Assembly (NCBI GenBank): GCA_016778305.1
Contig: JADHPT010000007.1
Location: forward strand, 1 to 64,000
From: Candidatus Poseidonia sp.
Lineage (GTDB): Archaea; Thermoplasmatota; Poseidoniia; Poseidoniales; Poseidoniaceae
Reading direction: 5' to 3'
DNA: 64,000 nt
Shown here: positions 1 through 7,203 of the stretch, in pieces
Layout of the letters: every line of letters starts with the position of its first letter
Position numbering within the stretch: position 1 is the stretch's first letter
Position numbers and translations under genes: made by a program
Notes under the pieces: generated by a model
Seen by the model: the letters and a program-made list of their open reading frames with translations, nothing else
Database searches by the model: none
What the model was told of the DNA's origin: nothing

Positions 1-83
1 TTACAAGAGATGCCATTGCACTTCAACCAAGTCTTGAATCAATGTTTGAGTGGGTGCTGAATCGAGCAGATAGTTCTCTTTGA
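1..83 (+). CDS. 3' end of an unidentified protein (partial at left edge)
   Basis: Frame 3 is open from the window edge to a TGA at 81-83. It reads a protein-like tail that ends in FEWVLNRADSSL. The other two forward frames stop earlier. The fragment is only 26 residues and no family can be named. The assignment rests on the amphipathic, residue-balanced look of the peptide and on the AT-rich non-coding stretch that follows it. It could also be a chance open frame. Confidence 0.35.
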   Translation, partial: TRDAIALQPSLESMFEWVLNRADSSL

Positions 84-353
84 ATCCCAGCCAAAATACA
101 AAGAAACAACATATCATTTCCATGAAATCGCAAGGGTTCATCCAAACCCCTAAGACATTATGGAGGAGTACAAAGGGTGTTCAGTGGCCCAGTACACTCG
201 CTACCCATCCGCTCGTATCTAATCGGAAGGGGGGCCCATGCGATTTCGAGGTATGGCTTTATTTGAGAGGTGAAATATCTAACATATTATACAAAATATA
301 ACAATAAACAATAATTACTTTGTGAACATGTACAATGACCAACAAGTGATAAT
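84..353. other. Intergenic region, AT-rich towards its right end
   Basis: This 270-base gap contains no convincing gene. A 73-codon frame at 80-301 has an unbalanced composition and no family features. The last 80 bases are clearly more AT-rich than the surroundings, as expected for the promoter of the membrane-protein gene that starts at 354. Confidence 0.5.
284..301 (+). promoter_or_regulatory. TATA-like element upstream of the gene at 354
   Basis: The tract ATATTATACAAAATATAA is the most AT-rich stretch near this gene and resembles an archaeal TATA box. It lies about 53 bases before the ATG, which would leave a short leader. No transcription start evidence is available, so this is a sequence-only guess. 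Confidence 0.35.
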
Positions 354-761
354 ATGGATGCAAAAACAATCTTTCAACCAAAAATCTGGTACATCATCGC
401 TGGCGCAATGGCGCTTATCGCTGGAATTGAGTGCATCATTACTGCCGAAACCTGGGCAGAAAGCGCATGGGGTGCCGATGGAGTAAACGACCAGAGCATT
501 GCTATGGAGGAGCTCTTTGGATTGTTTATGGCCGGCTTTGGAGCCATGAGCCTTACCTGTGCTTTTGCCCTTGATGGCAAAGCTCAAGCTAAGTTTGCTC
601 TAGCCAATGGCGCCGTTATTTCCCTGTTTTTTGTAGCCATGTTCTTATTGCTCCCTTCAACGGGCTATGAAACGCAGGGTAAATCCTTTTTGCTTCCTCC
701 ATTCATATTCATGGGTGGTTTAATGACCTCTGGTTACCTTCACATGAACGAAGAGGATTAA
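354..761 (+). CDS. Small four-helix membrane protein, unknown function
   Basis: The 135-residue product has four hydrophobic stretches at about residues 11-31, 52-73, 81-101 and 111-129, so it is very probably an integral membrane protein with both ends on the same side. The loop between helices 1 and 2 is acidic and Trp-containing (residues 32-50). I recognise no catalytic motif and cannot name a family. The ATG at 354 is used because the first helix begins ten residues later. It stands alone, with about 240 non-coding bases before the next gene. Membrane location is fairly sure and the role is unknown. Confidence 0.75.
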   Translation: MDAKTIFQPKIWYIIAGAMALIAGIECIITAETWAESAWGADGVNDQSIAMEELFGLFMAGFGAMSLTCAFALDGKAQAKFALANGAVISLFFVAMFLLLPSTGYETQGKSFLLPPFIFMGGLMTSGYLHMNEED

Positions 762-847
762 CCAGCCGAGTAATGTATAAGACCTCGTGATAAAACGAGC
801 AACAATCTTTCTGAGCAAACAATCGAATATTTGCTTCCCGGTTGATT

Positions 848-873
848 CAATGGGTCTATCCGAATACCCATTG
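848..873. repeat. 8-bp perfect inverted repeat (stem-loop)
   Basis: CAATGGGT at 848-855 is followed by a ten-base spacer and its exact complement ACCCATTG at 866-873. It sits in the 240-base gap after the four-helix protein. There is no T-run after it, so it is not a typical intrinsic terminator. It could be an operator for the gene at 1003 or chance. Confidence 0.35.
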
Positions 874-1002
874 CTCAGGTATTGGTAAATCAAAGGCTAC
901 CCTCTGCTCATTCATTTGAGGATAAGGGAGCCGAATCTTTTGTTCAATAGACTGGGATGCTCAAGAAGGAACCTTCTTATCTGCGAGCCACGAGTTTATT
1001 TC

Positions 1003-1698
1003 ATGCAAGCAAGCCTTCTCGTGAAACGATTAGGTTGGGGCTTGGTTCTCCTCGCTCTGCTCCCCTTCATGATAGGCGTGTCGATGACGCCAGAAAACAC
1101 CGTTGTACTGAGTGATTCGGGAAGTACTGGTACGTTTGAGATTACAATGAGTCAAGAGGACATGAGCATCATCGTTTTTGATGTCGATGGCCTCTACGAC
1201 TGTAACGAGTATGAATTCTTCGTCTTTGATGAAAATGATCAGCGCATCATCTTCACGAAAACCGGCTGTGATGTGCGGTCGGATGATACTGTGTATCAAT
1301 ACATGTCAAATCCACTCGAGCCCGGCATATACGACTTTGATGCCTCTGATGAGGTTGAGATTGTGGCTGTTGAGGGCGACCTCGAAGCCTACGTGGAAAA
1401 CTACGTGCTTGGAGAATTCCTCTCGAGCCTCGGATGCGGTATTTGCTGCTTCGGCATCGTAGCTGTCGTCGGCAGTCGGGGACTGGGAATGACGAGTGCC
1501 GCTCCTGCACAAAATCAAGTGATTTTGATGGGTCAGCAGCAACCCGTTCAAGGCGTGCCGGTCGTGACTGAAGCGGTTCATTCCAGCATGTATCAAGACA
1601 TTGTAGAACAGGCAGGAACCGTCGTATCCATTGCGGAGGCTGCTGAGGACGAAGCACATCCGAACGGAAGTTTCTGGGGCGGTATTTCAAAAGATTAA
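1003..1698 (+). CDS. Membrane-anchored protein with beta-rich ectodomain, unknown
   Basis: I take the ATG at 1003, which gives 231 residues, because a signal/anchor helix begins at about residue 8. The longer frame from 916 adds a non-hydrophobic, unlikely leader. A predicted extracellular beta-rich domain follows (about 28-135), with two cysteines that could form a disulfide. A second helix at about 136-156 contains four cysteines (CGICC). The C-terminal tail of about 75 residues is probably cytoplasmic, Gln/Pro/Val-rich and then acidic. The layout (helix, disulfide-type ectodomain, helix) resembles the protein encoded at 5477-6010. The gene ends four bases inside the convergent methyltransferase gene. 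No function can be assigned. Confidence 0.65.
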   Translation: MQASLLVKRLGWGLVLLALLPFMIGVSMTPENTVVLSDSGSTGTFEITMSQEDMSIIVFDVDGLYDCNEYEFFVFDENDQRIIFTKTGCDVRSDDTVYQYMSNPLEPGIYDFDASDEVEIVAVEGDLEAYVENYVLGEFLSSLGCGICCFGIVAVVGSRGLGMTSAAPAQNQVILMGQQQPVQGVPVVTEAVHSSMYQDIVEQAGTVVSIAEAAEDEAHPNGSFWGGISKD

Positions 1699-2681
1699 TT
1701 CATCAATTCATCCAGTTGAGGTGAAGGCGTTGCGGACAAACGTTCCTTTGCGATGGAACAGTACTCAGAAGAAAGATCCACGCCAATGTAACGGCGACCG
1801 TGCTGCTTTGCTGCAACACAGGTTGTACCTGAACCGTTGAAGGGGTCGAGGACAACATCCCCGGTGAAACTGTACATCTCAATGCACCGTTTTGGTAGTT
1901 CAACGGGGAAGGGGGCTGGGTGATTGACACGCGAGGCACGCTCGGTTGCAAACGACCAAATGGATTTCGTGTGCTGAATGAACTCCTGCTTTGGTATCGT
2001 ATCAAGACGGCCTTCGGCATGTTCCTGCTTTGAGCGCTGTAATTTGTAATCGCCCTTTGAGAAGACGAGAAGGTATTCATGCACGTCTCGCAGACAGGGG
2101 TTCGAAGCCGATTGGAAGGAGCCCCAAGCACACGATGACCCAGCGCTTGCCGATTTATCCCAGATGATTTCACCTCGCATCAAAAATCCGATCTCATGCA
2201 TCATGATGTTGATGTGTGAGGAAAGAGGAATGTAGGGCTTGCGACCCAAATTTGCGACGTTGATGACCATTCGGCCACCCGGTGCAAGCACACGGTAGCA
2301 TTCAGCAAAGACATCGTGCAGCATGGCGAGGTATTCGGGCAATGAGAGGTCATCGTCGTATTCCTTTGAGGCGTTATACGGTGGCGAGGTCACAACGAGA
2401 TGAACGCAATTATTGGGCAGGGGCAAGGCCCTTGAATCGCCACAGAGAACGGTGTCAAGATGCTCCGCAGGGAAGGCTTGGACGTCACCTACTTCACGGG
2501 AAGCAACCAAGCCTTTGTTCAGGCGACTGGTGTAGTAGGTGGTGGCGTCATGACCTTCTCGTCGAGATACGCCAAAGGATGAAGTTGCGGTGCTGGCGCG
2601 ACGTCGTGCACCCTCCAAAGGGGCATCCTTCACCGTCGGCTCATCAGCCATGAAGGCCAAGGCTGTCGCGGGCTTTATCAC
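1695..2681 (-). CDS. DNA methyltransferase, beta class (N4-cytosine / N6-adenine)
   Basis: The 328-residue protein carries the amino-methyltransferase catalytic motif TSPPY at residues 98-102. The SAM-binding motif DPFNGSGTT lies near the C-terminus (279-287), followed by GVDLSSEYC. The order of catalytic motif first and SAM motif last is that of beta-class enzymes, and SPPY is more typical of N4-cytosine than N6-adenine methylation. An alternative start at Met11 (2651) would drop a short leader. No restriction endonuclease gene lies on either side, so this looks like an orphan methyltransferase, possibly epigenetic. It is divergent from pgk and convergent with the gene ending at 1698. The target sequence cannot be read from the protein. 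Confidence 0.85.
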   Translation of the reverse strand: MIKPATALAFMADEPTVKDAPLEGARRRASTATSSFGVSRREGHDATTYYTSRLNKGLVASREVGDVQAFPAEHLDTVLCGDSRALPLPNNCVHLVVTSPPYNASKEYDDDLSLPEYLAMLHDVFAECYRVLAPGGRMVINVANLGRKPYIPLSSHINIMMHEIGFLMRGEIIWDKSASAGSSCAWGSFQSASNPCLRDVHEYLLVFSKGDYKLQRSKQEHAEGRLDTIPKQEFIQHTKSIWSFATERASRVNHPAPFPVELPKRCIEMYSFTGDVVLDPFNGSGTTCVAAKQHGRRYIGVDLSSEYCSIAKERLSATPSPQLDELMN

Positions 2682-2791
2682 CTTTCGCGCCCAAGTGCCC
2701 GGTCAGACGCGCGTCTTGCCACCCTTACCATGCATCCGACCTCTCATCCCTGAGGCGAGGGATGAAAAACCGAAAGCGTTTGGATAGGCCA

Positions 2792-4054
2792 ATGGCAAAG
2801 GTCCTGACCTTGGACGACGTCAATGTTGACGGCAAGACGGTCCTGCTGCGCGTGGACATCAACAGCCCGATGGATCCCTCCACGAAGTCCTTCCTCGACG
2901 TCACAAGAATTCGTGCCATCCTACCGACCATCCAGCGTTTGGTTAAAGCCAAAGTCATCATCATGGCGCATCAATCACGTCCTGGAAAAGACGACTTCAC
3001 AAGCACCTTGGGTCACGCCCGTGAACTTGGCCGTCTCCTCGGCCGTCAAGTCAAATGGGTCAATGACATTCACGGCACAAAGGCAATGGCTGCCATTGAG
3101 AGCCTCGAAGCGGGCCAGCTTCTGATGCTCAACAACGTCCGCTTGGACGAGGAAGAAATGACCGTCAAAGGAGATATGAACGCCATGGCCGAGACCCAAT
3201 TCGTTCAGAACCTCGCCAGTGTAGCTGATCTCTTCGTCAACGATGCGTTCGCATGCGCACACCGTTCAACTCCATCCATCGTGGGTTTCGCCAGCATGCT
3301 TCCTTGTGTTGCTGGGGAATTGATGGGCAATGAACTGCGAAAATTGGACATGGCGCTTGAAACGCCAAAGCGTCCCTGCTTAGCAGTCCTTGGAGGCGTC
3401 AAAGTAGACGATTCCATTCAAGTGGCTGAAAACATGTTGCGCAACGGTATTGCCGACGAGGTTTGGCCAACCGGTGGCGTGGCCAATATTCTGCTCGACC
3501 TGGCTGGTTTTGACATTGGAGGGGTCAACCGTGACTTCCTCAAAAACGAATTGAAGGATGCATGGGCACCTACCGTTCAACGCGCTCGTGGCCTCCTCGA
3601 TCAATACGGTACCAAGATTCACCTCCCCGTTGATGTAGCAGCCAATATTGAGGGCAATCGCGTAGACCTACCTCTTGCAGATCTACCGCTTGAAGCACCT
3701 CTTCATGACCTCGGGCTGGCATCCATTCGCTACCTTTCCGCCGCCATCAAACAAGCAGGTACCATCATTCTCAACGGCCCTGCAGGTGTCTTTGAAATCA
3801 CTGACTTTGCACTTGGAACCATTGAGATTCTCAACGCTTGTTCTGAATCCGAAGCCTATACCGTCATGGGTGGAGGTCACACGGCGACCTTGGTTACCAA
3901 GCGTGGCATCGCTCACAAAATGGGACACGTCTCAACCGGTGGAGGCGCTTGCTTGGATTATATCGCAGGCCGACCTCTCCCCGGTGTGGTCAGTCTCGAG
4001 CAAAGTGCCGTCACCTTTGGCGTTGACATCACAGCGGCAGCACGGCTCGAATGA
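2792..4054 (+). CDS. pgk: Phosphoglycerate kinase
   Basis: The enzyme transfers phosphate between 1,3-bisphosphoglycerate and ADP in glycolysis/gluconeogenesis, in the cytoplasm. Seen in the sequence: the N-terminal substrate motif LLRVDINSPMDP, the archaeal-style AHQSRPG segment, FVNDAFACAHR, and the C-terminal nucleotide-domain signatures VLGGVKVDDS and VMGGGHTATL. From the ATG at 2792 (MAKVLTLDD) the length is 420 residues, close to archaeal enzymes. The ATG at 2762 would add ten basic residues and is less likely. It is a monocistronic gene, divergent from the methyltransferase, with a tRNA gene facing its 3' end six bases away. Confidence 0.93.
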   Translation: MAKVLTLDDVNVDGKTVLLRVDINSPMDPSTKSFLDVTRIRAILPTIQRLVKAKVIIMAHQSRPGKDDFTSTLGHARELGRLLGRQVKWVNDIHGTKAMAAIESLEAGQLLMLNNVRLDEEEMTVKGDMNAMAETQFVQNLASVADLFVNDAFACAHRSTPSIVGFASMLPCVAGELMGNELRKLDMALETPKRPCLAVLGGVKVDDSIQVAENMLRNGIADEVWPTGGVANILLDLAGFDIGGVNRDFLKNELKDAWAPTVQRARGLLDQYGTKIHLPVDVAANIEGNRVDLPLADLPLEAPLHDLGLASIRYLSAAIKQAGTIILNGPAGVFEITDFALGTIEILNACSESEAYTVMGGGHTATLVTKRGIAHKMGHVSTGGGACLDYIAGRPLPGVVSLEQSAVTFGVDITAAARLE

Positions 4055-4059
4055 TAAGG

Positions 4060-4132
4060 AGCCACTGGGGAGATTCGAACTCCCGACCTTCTGATTACGA
4101 ATCAGATGCTCTACCAACTAAGCCACAGTGGC
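4060..4132 (-). tRNA. tRNA-Thr (anticodon CGT)
   Basis: Read on the minus strand, the gene begins GCCACTG and ends CAGTGGC plus discriminator T, a perfect 7-bp acceptor stem. The anticodon arm TCTGA-TTCGTAA-TCAGA puts CGT at positions 34-36, so it reads ACG (threonine). The T arm GGGAG-TTCGAAT-CTCCC is perfect. There is no intron and no encoded CCA. It sits between pgk and the amidohydrolase, antisense to both. Confidence 0.95.
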
Positions 4133-4216
4133 GGTAATTTTCCCGCTGACCCAATCAAACATAAGGAAGTCGGTCTCAACCTCAGCGTTCATGAATCATG
4201 GCGAACAGGCACAACC

Positions 4217-5476
4217 ATGACCGATGATACTGCGGTTCGCTATCGTAACACGGTCCTCTACGACCGTGGCGGTCAGAAAATCGTGGGCGATGTCCTGCTT
4301 CACGCTGATGGCTCTTGGTCTGCATCAAAAGGCGATGAAGATGTTCTTGACGACGTCGACGGCTCGAAGCGACTCATTACACGAAGTTTCCAGAACTGGC
4401 ATACTCACTTGGCCATGCAACTCAATGCCAGGGATTTCAGCGATGGATTTCCATTGCACCGTTGGCTGGATGAAGCCATCTTTCCAACCGAGGCCCGAAT
4501 CACTCCGGATTATGTACGCATGGGCTCACGCTGCGCTGCTGCTGAGATGATTCGAACGGGTAGCACCTTTGCTGCGGACATGTATTTCTATCCTGCCGTA
4601 ACAGGGGAGGTGCTCACGAAAGCTGGCTTGCGTGGCCTCATTGGCGGACCTGTGAGCGACGCTGCCTTGCCCAGCCATGCTGATGCAGCATCTGCTTTGG
4701 AGGAATTGGACGGCCTTCTTGCTTCCAATTCAGAAGAGGAGTTGGTGCAATACGCCATCGCTACCCATTCGGTCTATTTGTGCAGTGAAGAAACGCTCCG
4801 ACGAGCCTCGGAATTAGCAGAGCGAAGAAAGGCTCGTCTGCACATTCACGTCAGTGAAACACGCAAAGAAGTCGCTGATTGCCATCGTGACAACGGCCTG
4901 TATCCAGTTGAGTATCTCGACAGCATCGACTTCTTCCAGCCGGGGACCGTGTGCGCTCACGCTTCTTGGGTTAAGAAAAATGAGATTCGGATGCTCAAAA
5001 AGCACGAGGCCACGGCTGTCCACTGTCCGTCATCAAACATGAAATTAGCATGTGGTGGAACGCTCTCACTCCCGGCCTACCTCGAAGCGGGCGTAGATGT
5101 TCGACTGGGAACCGACGGAGCTGCTTCCTCAGGAAATGGATTGAACATGCAGGGCGAGGCACGTCTCGCCTCCTTGGTTCAGCGCCACGACCACTGGGAC
5201 GCAACGCTCCTGCCCGCAGTTGACGCTATGGACCTGGCAACAAGAGGAAGCAGGGACTGGGCTGTTTGGAACCTTGATGACGTTCGCATGCGCCCGAGGG
5301 GTCGCAGCGATAACCGCCATCTTGGCAACCTAATTTTCAACGGAGCAGAATGCCTTGACCTCTGGGTCAACGGCCAGGCGCTTCGCAGAGACGGTGTGAC
5401 GATAACGTTGGACGAAGGTGCCATCCTGGACGAAATTGACGGCGCCGTTGCAACCTATTACGACGGCGTGGAATGA
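4217..5476 (+). CDS. Amidohydrolase, TRZ/ATZ - adenosine-type deaminase family
   Basis: The 419-residue metal-dependent hydrolase has the expected ligands: the HTH pair at residues 62 and 64, His211 in HIHVSE, His248 in CAHASW, and Asp300 in LGTDGAASS. Glu214 follows the HVS motif. This pattern is shared by the S-adenosylhomocysteine / methylthioadenosine / 5'-deoxyadenosine deaminases and related cytosine-type deaminases. A role in recycling SAM by-products is a reasonable inference because metK and several SAM enzymes occur nearby, but the substrate is not shown by sequence. The ATG at 4217 (MTDDTAV) is chosen because the longer frame from 4106 runs through the tRNA gene. Confidence 0.85.
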   Translation: MTDDTAVRYRNTVLYDRGGQKIVGDVLLHADGSWSASKGDEDVLDDVDGSKRLITRSFQNWHTHLAMQLNARDFSDGFPLHRWLDEAIFPTEARITPDYVRMGSRCAAAEMIRTGSTFAADMYFYPAVTGEVLTKAGLRGLIGGPVSDAALPSHADAASALEELDGLLASNSEEELVQYAIATHSVYLCSEETLRRASELAERRKARLHIHVSETRKEVADCHRDNGLYPVEYLDSIDFFQPGTVCAHASWVKKNEIRMLKKHEATAVHCPSSNMKLACGGTLSLPAYLEAGVDVRLGTDGAASSGNGLNMQGEARLASLVQRHDHWDATLLPAVDAMDLATRGSRDWAVWNLDDVRMRPRGRSDNRHLGNLIFNGAECLDLWVNGQALRRDGVTITLDEGAILDEIDGAVATYYDGVE

Positions 5477-6010
5477 TCACTCCACACGAGAGTAGGCGAG
5501 ACCAAAGATACCGATCAGCGTGAACACGAAGTAGAGCGCAAAGCCTGCCTGCAAGTGAACGCTGTATTCCATGTTGACCTCAACGCCATTGGGAACGGTC
5601 TCAAAGGTACCAATACCGACGTAGTAGGTCCCTGATTCGACTTGCCATGTCAGCCCCGTTGCGCCGTCTGTACTTCCAATAATAACATCCGTATCATAGG
5701 GGCCGCATGTTGCTGGGTCGCCCAAATCTTGCAATCCTGGGGGAGTGGATTCACAGGTATTTTTCTCATCTTGGTCAACGATGACTGCATACACATCATC
5801 GCGGTCCCACGTGAGGTCGAGGGTGACGGAAAGGAAAGGTCCAAAGCCCTTCTCAGGAAGGGGTTCATCAGCAAAATAAGAGCGATTTGGGGTATTGGGG
5901 GTCGGGATATCTTCGATTTCACCCTCAAGGGTGATGCCGTTCCATCCGAGAATGACAAGCAGAATGGAGACGGCAATAGCACCGTAGCCGATTGTTTCCT
6001 GTCGTTTCAT
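5477..6010 (-). CDS. Small bitopic membrane protein with disulfide-type ectodomain
   Basis: From the ATG at 6010 (MKRQETIG) the product has 177 residues. A hydrophobic segment at about 8-24, a roughly 120-residue beta-rich region with two cysteines, and a second helix of about 18 residues at the C-terminus are seen. A bitopic or hairpin topology with an external domain is likely. It starts ten bases after the stop of the Ca2+/H+ antiporter gene, so the two are probably co-transcribed. It resembles the 1003-1698 protein in layout. I recognise no family. An accessory role for the antiporter is only suggested by position. Confidence 0.7.
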   Translation of the reverse strand: MKRQETIGYGAIAVSILLVILGWNGITLEGEIEDIPTPNTPNRSYFADEPLPEKGFGPFLSVTLDLTWDRDDVYAVIVDQDEKNTCESTPPGLQDLGDPATCGPYDTDVIIGSTDGATGLTWQVESGTYYVGIGTFETVPNGVEVNMEYSVHLQAGFALYFVFTLIGIFGLAYSRVE

Positions 6011-6020
6011 GAACTTCACC

Positions 6021-7172
6021 TCATAGGAAGAAGAAAGCAAGTGCCAAAATGGCGTAGCAAGCGAGTAACATCACGCCTTCCAGCCAATTGGTTTTGCCGT
6101 CTGCGAGAATGGCGATAGCGATGAAGACCGATACAAAGGTCGCTGCAGTTTCGAGAAGACCGAATTGAAGAGGGAGGGCGACGCCCAAAGCCCAGCCCAA
6201 GAGAACCATGACAGGAGCGACGAAGAGTGCAATTTGAACACTGCTTCCAATGGCAATGGCAATCGAGAGGTCCATCTTGTCCTTTCCAGCAACGAGGACC
6301 GCAGTAAAGTGTTCAGCTGCATTGCCAAAGAAGGGGACGAGGATCACGCCGATAAACAATTCTGGCATGTGCCACTTCTCAACGGTCACTTCGAGACTAT
6401 GAACGAGGATGTGCGCCATCCATCCGACCAACAGTGTTGCCAAAAGAAGCAGGGTCCATGCGTCCCTGATGCTCAATTGTGGATCTTCGTGACCACCATG
6501 GCCCCCAGATTCAAAGTCCTCTGAATGTGTTTTGAGTTGGAACAACAGTGAGCAGGCGTAAATGCCGAGCAGGATGATGGCAGTAGCGTAGGAAAGACGC
6601 AGCACATCGCTGTCCGAGCCACCTGACAAATGGAAGGCCGATGGGACGATGAGGGCGACAACTGCCATGACCAGAAGAGCACCGTTCATTTGTCCACTTT
6701 GTGATGCAAAACTCTGCTCTCGATGCTTCAAACCACCGTAAAGCATAGCGATACCGAGTACGAGCAGAAGGTTGCCGAGAATCGATCCAATCAAGGATGC
6801 TTGTGTGACCATCACCATGGTCTCCAGCACGTCTGGATTCTTCGATGCAGCATAGAGGGCCATGCCAGCGATGATCATCTCCACTGCATTTCCAAAGGTA
6901 GCATTGAGCAAGCCTCCGACGGCTTCACCGGTTCGAAGGGCGATTTCTTCAGTGGCCTTTCCCATAAGAAAAGCAAGAGGGGCAATGGCAATCATCGAGA
7001 AGACAAAGGCCATTTCCAACGAATGATTCCATTCGTAATACAGCGTTATGGGGACTGCAAGAAGGAGCCAATTCAGTTTATTTTTCATCGGGTTGAATAC
7101 GTCAACGAGAGTAAGAAAATTACGTTCTGAGACACCATGCTGGTCTTCCGAGGAGTGAATTTGTTCGCTCAT
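6021..7172 (-). CDS. Ca2+/H+ antiporter, CaCA superfamily (CAX type)
   Basis: This 383-residue, roughly 11-helix transporter exports Ca2+ in exchange for protons. The two inverted-repeat signatures of the family are plain: GNAVEMIIAGMAL in the first half and GNAAEHFTAVLVAGKDK in the second. An acidic and His-containing loop (HSEDFESGGHGGHEDP) separates the halves, as in CAX/VCX1 proteins. The N-terminus is a soluble stretch of about 30 residues before the first helix. It lies 31 bases downstream of the gene for the poly-Asp surface protein and 10 bases upstream of the small bitopic protein, so a three-gene transcript is likely. Substrate could include other divalent cations. Confidence 0.9.
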   Translation of the reverse strand: MSEQIHSSEDQHGVSERNFLTLVDVFNPMKNKLNWLLLAVPITLYYEWNHSLEMAFVFSMIAIAPLAFLMGKATEEIALRTGEAVGGLLNATFGNAVEMIIAGMALYAASKNPDVLETMVMVTQASLIGSILGNLLLVLGIAMLYGGLKHREQSFASQSGQMNGALLVMAVVALIVPSAFHLSGGSDSDVLRLSYATAIILLGIYACSLLFQLKTHSEDFESGGHGGHEDPQLSIRDAWTLLLLATLLVGWMAHILVHSLEVTVEKWHMPELFIGVILVPFFGNAAEHFTAVLVAGKDKMDLSIAIAIGSSVQIALFVAPVMVLLGWALGVALPLQFGLLETAATFVSVFIAIAILADGKTNWLEGVMLLACYAILALAFFFL

Positions 7173-7203
7173 GCTTTGTCCTCCTCAGGCTTTGCAGCGA
7201 AGA

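Noticed and set aside
80-301. 73-codon open frame at the left end
   Set aside because: Composition is unbalanced, it has no domain features, and it overlaps an AT-rich promoter-like region.
777-788. TATAAGACCTCG, also present near 30214
   Set aside because: Two copies of a 12-mer in 64 kb are expected by chance and the contexts differ.
4106-4216. Longer N-terminus of the amidohydrolase
   Set aside because: It would run through the tRNA-Thr gene on the other strand and lacks family similarity.
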